Shown here piece after piece: positions 47,118 through 52,922 of a stretch of DNA of 52,922 nucleotides (position 1 is its first letter; each line of letters opens with the position of its first letter). The notes beneath the pieces were generated by a model. The model ran no database searches. It was not told the DNA's origin and worked only from the letters and a program-made list of their open reading frames with translations. This stretch comes from Candidatus Rokuibacteriota bacterium (GTDB taxonomy: Bacteria; Methylomirabilota; Methylomirabilia; Rokubacteriales; CSP1-6): NCBI GenBank assembly GCA_016193045.1, contig JACPSW010000023.1, positions 19,638-72,559 on the forward strand. The letters run 5' to 3'. A program made the position numbers and the translations under genes.

Positions 47118-48408
47118 CGGCGTTGTCCTTGAGGGCCAGGCGAATCGTGAACGTGGCGCCCCCGCCCGCCGCGTTGCTCCACCGGATCTCGCCGCCGTGC
47201 TCCTCGACGATCTGCCGGCTGATGGAGAGGCCGAGCCCCGTGCCCTGGGGCTTGGTGGTGAAGAACGGCTCGAACAGGCGCGCGGCGACGCTCGGGGTGA
47301 TCCCGGGGCCGGTGTCGCTCACGTCGATCTCGACAGCGCCAGGCAGCCGCCGGGTCGCCATCGTCAGGGTTCCGCCCTGGGAAAGCGACTCGAGGCCGTT
47401 CTTGACCAGGTTGAGGACGGCCTGGCGCAGGAGAGTCCGGTCGATCACCATCGGGGGCACCGACGGATCGGTCTCCGCCGTGACCGAGATCCCCTGGCGC
47501 GTGGCGACGGGCCGGACGAACTCGGCCACCCCGGTGACCATGTCGTTGACCGAGTCCTCCTCGAAGTTCGGGCGGGGGAAACGCGCGAACGCCAGGTACT
47601 CCTCGGTGAGCGCGTCGAGGGCGTTCACCTGCTCCCGGATGGCCCCGACGAGGCCCCCGGCCTCCTCCATGTCGGAGCCGGGATGGCCGCGGACGATGTC
47701 CTGAAGCATCTCGGCGTTCAGCTCGATGGCGCTGATCGGGTTCCGGACCTCATGGGCGACCTTGAGCGACAGCCGGCCGACCGTGGCCATCCGCTCGGCG
47801 ACGAGCAGGTCCTCCTGCGCGGCCTCCAGTCGACCGAGCGTCTCCGTGATCTCGGTGTTGAGGCGCTCCACCTCCGCCCGCGCCCGGCGCTCGCGCACGG
47901 CGACGTGCCCCAGCGCGAAGGCGGGCAGACCCACCAGCGCCGACAGCATGACCGCGGGAGTCCACCCCACAAAGGGCCGCGCGAGTATGGCCGAAGCGGC
48001 ATAGAGCCCGCCCGCGACGAGCGCGGCCCCCAGCCCCCACCACGGCCCGAAGTAGTAGGCGTTGACGGCGACCAGCGGGAAGAAGAGGAGGTAGTAGATG
48101 CTGTCGTACCCCCCCGTGAGCCAGAGCAGCACGAATACGAGGAGGAGGTCCACCCCGAGGGCCCCCAGGAACACCGAACGGGTCGCGCGAGGATTGACGG
48201 TGACGAGGGCGAAGATCCCGGCCTTGTAGGCGGCGAACCAGATGACCAGGTTGAACAGGTCGATCCGGTACCGCGACCGGAGCGGGGCCAGCCCGAGGGT
48301 CGCCAGCCCGCCGACCATGATGACCGCGAGCAGCACGGCGAACACCCGCTCGTCCCGCTCGAGCACCCGGGCCGCCGCGCTGAAGGATCGACGCAGCATC
48401 GGCGTCAC
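47110..48408 (-). CDS. Membrane histidine kinase partner of the NtrC-like regulator
   Basis: A 432-aa sensor kinase. Five or six hydrophobic segments fill residues about 20-170; there is no large periplasmic domain. A coiled coil (VRERRARAEVERLNTEI) leads to HisKA with LKVAHEVRNPISAIELNAEM and HATPase_c with DTGPGITPS and QGTGLGLSISRQIVEEHGG. It likely senses a membrane signal or a transporter component, since it lies between the ATPase and the binding-protein genes of one ABC system. Confidence 0.93.
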
Positions 48409-48448
48409 GCTCCGAGCTTACTCCGGCCGCCGGCCCCTTGCCAACCGT

Positions 48449-49507
48449 TCATGCAAGGATGCAGGCGGCGCGGTGCCCCGGCCGTATCTCGCGGAGTTCC
48501 GGCACCACCCGCTTACACTCGTCGACCGCGATCGGACACCGGGGGTGGAACGCGCACCCGGAGGGCGGACTCAGCGCGCTCGGGACCTCGCCCTTGAGCA
48601 CCACGCGCTCGCGGGTGGCCTCCAGGGCGGGATCGGGGATGGGCACCGCCGACAGCAGCGCCTTCGTGTAGGGGTGGAGGGGATCCTCGTAGAGCGCCTG
48701 GCGGTCGGCCAGCTCCACGATCTTCCCGAGGTACATGACCGCGACTCGGTCCGAGATGTGGCGCACAACGGACAGGTCGTGGGCCACGAAGAGGTAGGTG
48801 AGATGGAACTCCGCCTGGAGATCCTCCAAGAGGTTGATGATCTGCGCCTGGATCGAGACATCGAGCGCCGACACCGGCTCGTCGCAGACGATGAGGGAGG
48901 GCTCCATGGCCAGGGCGCGCGCGACCCCGATGCGCTGCCGCTGCCCGCCGGACAGCTCGTGCGGATAGCGATCGGCGAGCGACGGCAGAATCCCCACGCG
49001 GGACAGGAGCTCGGGGACGCGAGCCTTCCGCGCCTGCCGGTCGGGGACGATCCCGTGCACCGCCATGGGCTCGGCGATGATCTGGCCTACCGTCATCCGG
49101 GGGTTGAGCGAGCTGTAGGGGTCCTGGAAGATCACCTGGATCTTCCGCCGGAGGGGCCGGAACTCGGCGGGGGAGAGCCGGGTGAGGTCCCGCCCCTCGA
49201 AGATCACCTCCCCGCTCGTGGGCCGCTCGAGCTGGAGGATGCAGCGGCCGGTCGTGGTCTTCCCGCACCCGGATTCTCCCACGAGCCCCAGGGTCTCCCC
49301 CTTCCGGATCCAAAAGCTCACGCCGTCCACCGCGCGGACCAACCCCGCCATGCCTCCGAACACGCGGCCGCCCCCCAGCGGGAAGTGCTTGACCAGGTTA
49401 CGGACCTCGAGAATCGCCGCGGAGGGGGGCTCCGCCCCCCTTCCGATGCCTCCCCCCGGGGATTGCGTCGGCGAAGCCGGCGCTCGAAACGGCTCGGAGG
49501 GGGTCAT
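48449..49507 (-). CDS. Oligopeptide-type ABC transporter ATPase (DppF-like) with a repeat-encoded N-terminus
   Basis: A 352-aa ATPase: Walker [11 protein letters not shown]-loop [12 protein letters not shown], signature LSGGQRQR, Walker [13 protein letters not shown], and the oligopeptide-type C-terminal CAFHPRCP. Residues about 7-30 ([20 protein letters not shown] and on) do not belong to the family; they are encoded by copy C of the two-hairpin repeat, inserted in frame before [11 protein letters not shown], where homologues begin. The ATG at 49507 overlaps the DppD-like stop (ATGA). Confidence 0.9.
   Translation of the reverse strand: MTPSEPFRAPASPTQSPGGGIGRGAEPPSAAILEVRNLVKHFPLGGGRVFGGMAGLVRAVDGVSFWIRKGETLGLVGESGCGKTTTGRCILQLERPTSGEVIFEGRDLTRLSPAEFRPLRRKIQVIFQDPYSSLNPRMTVGQIIAEPMAVHGIVPDRQARKARVPELLSRVGILPSLADRYPHELSGGQRQRIGVARALAMEPSLIVCDEPVSALDVSIQAQIINLLEDLQAEFHLTYLFVAHDLSVVRHISDRVAVMYLGKIVELADRQALYEDPLHPYTKALLSAVPIPDPALEATRERVVLKGEVPSALSPPSGCAFHPRCPIAVDECKRVVPELREIRPGHRAACILA
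49420..49488 (-). repeat. Two-hairpin dispersed repeat, copy C (inside a coding region)
   Basis: Same element as 2903-2974. Stem 1 here is GCGCCGGC/GCCGACGC, different from the GCGCGGGC/GCCCGCGC of copies A and B but still paired, so pairing rather than sequence is kept. Stem 2 is GGGGGGC/GCCCCCC. It is translated as part of the DppF-like protein. Confidence 0.8.
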
Positions 49508-50496
49508 GCGCGGACCTCCTGGCCTACGCGGTCGGCCACCCAGCAGGCCGCGTCGTGGCCATCGCTCACGGCGCCAAGTGGCGGGATGTCGCGCGCGCAC
49601 CGCTCGACCACATAGCGGCAGCGCGGGGAAAACGCGCACCCGTCCGGGAGCCGCATCAGATCCGGGGGCTGGCCCTCGATGGGGTCGAGCTTGGACTTCC
49701 GCGGCTCGTCCAGGCGCGGCACCGAGCGCAGCAGCCCGAGCGTGTAGGGGTGGCGGGGGTTGGCGTAGATCTCGCGGGCGGTCCCCCTCTCGATGATCTT
49801 CCCGGCGTACATCACGTTGACCCGGTCGGCGTAGCGCGCGACGACGCCCAGGTTGTGGGCGATGATCAGCATCGCGACGCCGAGGCGCCGGGAGAGATCC
49901 TTCATGAGCTCCAAGATCTGGGCCTGGATGGTGACGTCGAGCGCGGTCGTGGGCTCGTCGGCCAGGATCAGCACCGGGTTGCACGACAGCGCCATGGCGA
50001 TCATGATCCGCTGGCGCATCCCGCCGCTGAACTGGTGCGGGTACTGGGCGAGGCGGCGTCCCGGATCCGGGATGCCCACGAGCCCGAGCAGCTCGACGGC
50101 GCGCCCCCGCGCCTGGGCGGGCGTCATCCCCAGGTGGATCTCGACGGTCTCGGTGAGCTGGCGGCCGATGGACAGGACCGGGTTCAGGGAGGTCATCGGC
50201 TCCTGGAAGACCATGCTGATCTCCCGCCCGCGCACGCGGCGCATCCCCTCCTCGTCCAGGGCCAGGAGGTCCCGTCCCCTGAAGAGGATCTGCCCGGAGA
50301 CGATGCGGCCGGCAGGCGCGGCGACCAGGCGCATCACGCTGAGGGCGCTGACGGTCTTGCCGCAGCCCGACTCGCCCACGAGCGCGACCGTCTCCCCTTC
50401 CCTCACGTCGTAGGACACCCCGTCCACCGCGCGCACGACACCCGCGCCCGTGAAAAAGTAGGTCGTGAGGTCTCGCACCTCGAGGAGCGCGCCCAC
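49504..50496 (-). CDS. Oligopeptide-type ABC transporter ATPase (DppD-like)
   Basis: A 330-aa ATPase: [13 protein letters not shown] at the start, Walker [11 protein letters not shown]-loop [11 protein letters not shown], signature FSGGMRQR, Walker [13 protein letters not shown], switch His in IIAHNLG, and the C-terminal CAFSPRC iron-sulfur-like cysteine region of oligopeptide ATPases (with later Cys residues). It forms a heterodimer with the DppF-like protein. It follows the phosphatase gene by three bases on the same strand. Confidence 0.94.
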   Translation of the reverse strand: MGALLEVRDLTTYFFTGAGVVRAVDGVSYDVREGETVALVGESGCGKTVSALSVMRLVAAPAGRIVSGQILFRGRDLLALDEEGMRRVRGREISMVFQEPMTSLNPVLSIGRQLTETVEIHLGMTPAQARGRAVELLGLVGIPDPGRRLAQYPHQFSGGMRQRIMIAMALSCNPVLILADEPTTALDVTIQAQILELMKDLSRRLGVAMLIIAHNLGVVARYADRVNVMYAGKIIERGTAREIYANPRHPYTLGLLRSVPRLDEPRKSKLDPIEGQPPDLMRLPDGCAFSPRCRYVVERCARDIPPLGAVSDGHDAACWVADRVGQEVRA

Positions 50497-50499
50497 CGC

Positions 50500-51675
50500 C
50501 TACCCCAGGACCTCTTCCAGGACGCGCCCCTGAAAGTTTCCGCCGGCGAACCCGAGGAGGCGGCAGAGGGTCGGCGCGAGGTCCACGATCCGCCCGTCCC
50601 GGATCTCGGCGCCGGGCCGGACTCCCGCCCCCGCCAGGAGCATCGGAATGACCTGTTCATGGACCGAGCCGTGGGAGCGGAGCCCCGTCTCCTCCCTGAC
50701 CGCGGGGCCCTCCCCCCAGACTCCCAACGCCCACTCGCGCTGGCCGAAGCAGAAGAGGTCTCCCACCCGCTCCGGGGGCAGGTGGTAGCGCTCCGCCTCC
50801 GTCCGCGGCACGACCACGTCGAGCCCGGGCGCGCCCCGGAGCGCGCCGAGGGCGTCGGCCAGGACCTCCGGGCGCTCCAGAAACAGATAGAGCGAGCCTC
50901 CGAGGTCCCGGTGGTGGGCGAAGAGACCGTCCTTGATGAGCGGCACGCCCCGTGCCGGGATCCCGGCCCCGGCCAGCACGCGCACGGGGCTGACGGAGCG
51001 CGTCTTGGCGTTCATGCCGTGGTCCGCCGTGAGCGCGACGACAGAATCCTCGAGATCGAAACAGGCCGTAATCTCTCCGATGAGAGCGTCCATCTCCTTG
51101 AGGTGGGCCTGCATCTGGGGGCTCTCGGGCGGCAGCTTGTGCTCGGGGTAATCCGTGGTCGCCACGTAGAGAAGCCGCGGGGCGTATCGGGCCGCCACTT
51201 CCCGCGCCATGCGCAGGACCCAGAGGTTGATCTCCAGCGAGAAGATGTCCGGCGCGGGGCCCACGACCTTCGCGATCTCCGGCGGCGCGGTCGACATGTC
51301 CACGCAGAGATCGAGGTCGCGTCGAAGGAGGCGGGTGAGCTTTTCCTTGGCCGTGACGAGCGCCGTGGACCAGCCCGCGGCCTTCGCCCGCTCGAAGAGC
51401 AGCGGCTCCTGGACGAACGCCACCTGATCCATGAACACTTCCTTGCCCGTGGCGCGGTCGTAGTAGAAGTTGGCGCACAGGCCGTGGCGGCCGGGGAACG
51501 TCCCGGTCAGGAGCGAGACGTGGTTCACGTTGGTGAGGCTCGGCATGACGCCGCGGCCGTCCAGGGTGAGCGCCCCGGCGCGCGCCAGGCGGGCGAGGTT
51601 CGGGAGATCGGACGCGCGGATGTAGTGGGGATCGAAGCCATCGATCAGGAAAACGAGCGCGCGACGTACCGCCAT
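50500..51675 (-). CDS. Alkaline phosphatase superfamily hydrolase, phosphonoacetate hydrolase-like
   Basis: A 391-aa metal-dependent hydrolase of the nucleotide pyrophosphatase/phosphonoacetate hydrolase group. Metal and nucleophile residues: Asp12 in LIDGFDP, Thr48 in [10 protein letters not shown] (nucleophile), the D-x-x-x-H pair in [11 protein letters not shown] in LTADHGMN, and the last His in [27 protein letters not shown] is close to the phosphonoacetate hydrolase pattern. It is cytoplasmic (no signal peptide). Its position next to a solute ABC transporter suggests cleavage of an imported phosphonate or phosphoester. The start is GTG or ATG at 51675. Confidence 0.8.
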   Translation of the reverse strand: MAVRRALVFLIDGFDPHYIRASDLPNLARLARAGALTLDGRGVMPSLTNVNHVSLLTGTFPGRHGLCANFYYDRATGKEVFMDQVAFVQEPLLFERAKAAGWSTALVTAKEKLTRLLRRDLDLCVDMSTAPPEIAKVVGPAPDIFSLEINLWVLRMAREVAARYAPRLLYVATTDYPEHKLPPESPQMQAHLKEMDALIGEITACFDLEDSVVALTADHGMNAKTRSVSPVRVLAGAGIPARGVPLIKDGLFAHHRDLGGSLYLFLERPEVLADALGALRGAPGLDVVVPRTEAERYHLPPERVGDLFCFGQREWALGVWGEGPAVREETGLRSHGSVHEQVIPMLLAGAGVRPGAEIRDGRIVDLAPTLCRLLGFAGGNFQGRVLEEVLG

Positions 51676-51678
51676 GGG

Positions 51679-52922
51679 CTACTGGCAACGTGCAAGGCGC
51701 AGGTGGTGGCTGGCCGCGGGGCGAAGCTCGGTGTAGAGCCGGCAGACCGCCTCGGCGACGCACGGCCACCGGTACTGGGCGGCCCGCCGGGCGGCCTCGC
51801 GGCCGAGCCGGCCGCGAAGGTCTGCGTCCCGCAGGATGGCCGAGATCCGGTCGGCCAGCACGAGCGGATCGCCCTCGGGCACGAGGTACCCCGTGGCGCC
51901 GTCCTGGACCGTCGTGGTGAGGCCCCCCACCCGGGAAGCGATGACGGGCCGGCCGCAGGCCATGGCCTCCAGCGCCACCATGCCGAACGACTCGTAATAG
52001 GATGGCATCACCGTCACCTCGGCGGCGGCGTAGTAGAGCCGCAGACCTTCCTGGGGCTGGGCGCCGAGGAAGCGCACGGCCCCCCCCAGCCCCAGGGCGG
52101 CGACCCGCTCCCGGAGGCGCGCGACGTGGCCGTTCTGGGGCTCGTCGGCATCCCCGCCGATGACGACGAGCGTCGGGACCGGCTCTGCCCGCCGAGGCAC
52201 CCGGGCGAGCGCCTCCAGGAGGGTCTCCAGCCCCTTGATGGGCGAGAGCCGCCCCACGTAGAGGAGCGCCGGAGCCGGTCCCAGGCCCAGCGCCGCTTTC
52301 GCCTCGTCCTGGTCCATGGGACGGAAGAGCTCCGTGTCCACCCCGCAGGGAATCACGCGGATCCCCTCGGCGGCGGCCCGATAGTACCAGACCAGGTGCG
52401 CGCGTTCCACGGGGTTGGAGGCCACGAGGCGGTCGGCGCCGGCAACGATCCGCTCCTCCTCCGCGATGCGGAGGTCCGGCTCCAGCTCCTCGGGCGCGCG
52501 CGCCACCTCGTTCTTGAGCTGCCCGAGGGTGTGAAACATCTGGATCAGGGGAACCCGCCAGCGACCGGAGAGGCTCAGCCCCGCGACGCCGGAGAGCCAG
52601 TAGTGGGAGTGGACGAGCGAGTAGTCGATCCTCTCCCGGCGCCGGAACGCCTCGAGGTTGGCCACGAACTCGGGAAGGTGCCGGTGAACTTCTTCCCGCG
52701 GCATCGGGGCCTCAGGCCCCGCAGGCAGGTGGATCACCCGCGCGTTCAAGCCCAGCGCCACGACGCGGGGGATCTCGGCATTCTGGGAGCGGGTGAACAC
52801 GTCCACGGCCACACCCATCCGGCCGAGCTCCCGCGCCACCTCTCGCACGTACACGTTCATCCCCCCCGTCTCCTTGCCGCCCAGGGCGGCCAGCGGGCAG
52901 GTGTGAACGCTCAGCACGGCGA
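51679..52922 (-). CDS. GT4 family glycosyltransferase (5' end outside window)
   Basis: A GT-B glycosyltransferase of the sucrose-phosphate synthase/MshA-like GT4 group. HTCPLAALGGKETGGMNVYV is the N-terminal nucleotide-sugar site; GRLSPIKGLETLL starts the C-terminal domain, and SYYESFGMVALEAMACGRPV holds the E-x(7)-E donor motif. The frame stays open to the end of the window and relatives start slightly earlier (an aliphatic run before SVHTCPL), so the true start is probably outside. The product (sucrose-type sugar, glycolipid or inositol glycoside) is not determined. It precedes the phosphatase gene by three bases. Confidence 0.88.
   Translation of the reverse strand, partial: AVLSVHTCPLAALGGKETGGMNVYVREVARELGRMGVAVDVFTRSQNAEIPRVVALGLNARVIHLPAGPEAPMPREEVHRHLPEFVANLEAFRRRERIDYSLVHSHYWLSGVAGLSLSGRWRVPLIQMFHTLGQLKNEVARAPEELEPDLRIAEEERIVAGADRLVASNPVERAHLVWYYRAAAEGIRVIPCGVDTELFRPMDQDEAKAALGLGPAPALLYVGRLSPIKGLETLLEALARVPRRAEPVPTLVVIGGDADEPQNGHVARLRERVAALGLGGAVRFLGAQPQEGLRLYYAAAEVTVMPSYYESFGMVALEAMACGRPVIASRVGGLTTTVQDGATGYLVPEGDPLVLADRISAILRDADLRGRLGREAARRAAQYRWPCVAEAVCRLYTELRPAASHHLRLARCQ

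Overview
The window is a high-GC, gene-dense bacterial chromosome segment (two-base to four-base start/stop overlaps are common, many GTG and some TTG starts). Its gene content and its dispersed GC-rich hairpin repeats would fit an uncultured soil or subsurface lineage such as Candidatus Rokubacteria/Methylomirabilota. This is inference: there is no rRNA or other phylogenetic marker here, and I see no tRNA or CRISPR array. Several genes carry single-base frameshifts, which may be real or may be assembly errors of a metagenome-derived contig.

Layout. 1-3932: end of a System I cytochrome c maturation operon (ccmF, ccmG, ccmH, ccmI). 3933-7404: a lower-GC accessory patch with a DUF4160-like/HTH pair inserted beside a partial duplication of ccmI, a decayed RelE-like toxin/antitoxin locus, a methyltransferase and a frameshifted gene. 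7561-12555: ligA, a kelch lipoprotein, a REP-like palindrome, a HEAT/TPR protein and a frameshifted threonine synthase. 12562-16529 (minus strand): a cysteine-synthase-like enzyme, a small HExxH membrane protein, an alpha/beta hydrolase, endonuclease V and a secreted TonB-C-like protein.

16625-23397 (plus strand) is the most interesting stretch: a candidate operator, then alpha/beta hydrolase, PaaK-like acyl-CoA ligase, GNAT, a B12-dependent acyl-CoA mutase large subunit, a DinB-like protein, the B12-binding mutase subunit and an MFS transporter. The large subunit has the Ile/Asp/Gln active-site signature of 2-hydroxyisobutyryl-CoA mutase (HCM), not methylmalonyl-CoA mutase. The cluster therefore looks like uptake, CoA activation and carbon-skeleton rearrangement of 2-hydroxyisobutyrate or a similar branched hydroxy acid into 3-hydroxybutyryl-CoA.

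23602-28005 (minus) is a GNAT / membrane histidine kinase / REC-GAF-kinase operon. 28270-38140 (minus) holds a secreted protein, a methyltransferase, an outer-membrane protein next to an RND exporter fused to a LolA-like domain, a lone receiver, citramalate synthase and a histidine kinase. 38282-41780 (minus) holds a CoA-transferase / DUF35 / thiolase-fold trio in which the thiolase lacks its nucleophilic Cys, a Fis-type HTH protein and a 7Fe ferredoxin. 42001-52922 (minus) is an oligopeptide-type ABC transporter split by an NtrC-type two-component system, a phosphonoacetate-hydrolase-like phosphatase and a GT4 glycosyltransferase. Three families of structured repeats are scattered through the window; two of them show compensatory stem changes between copies.
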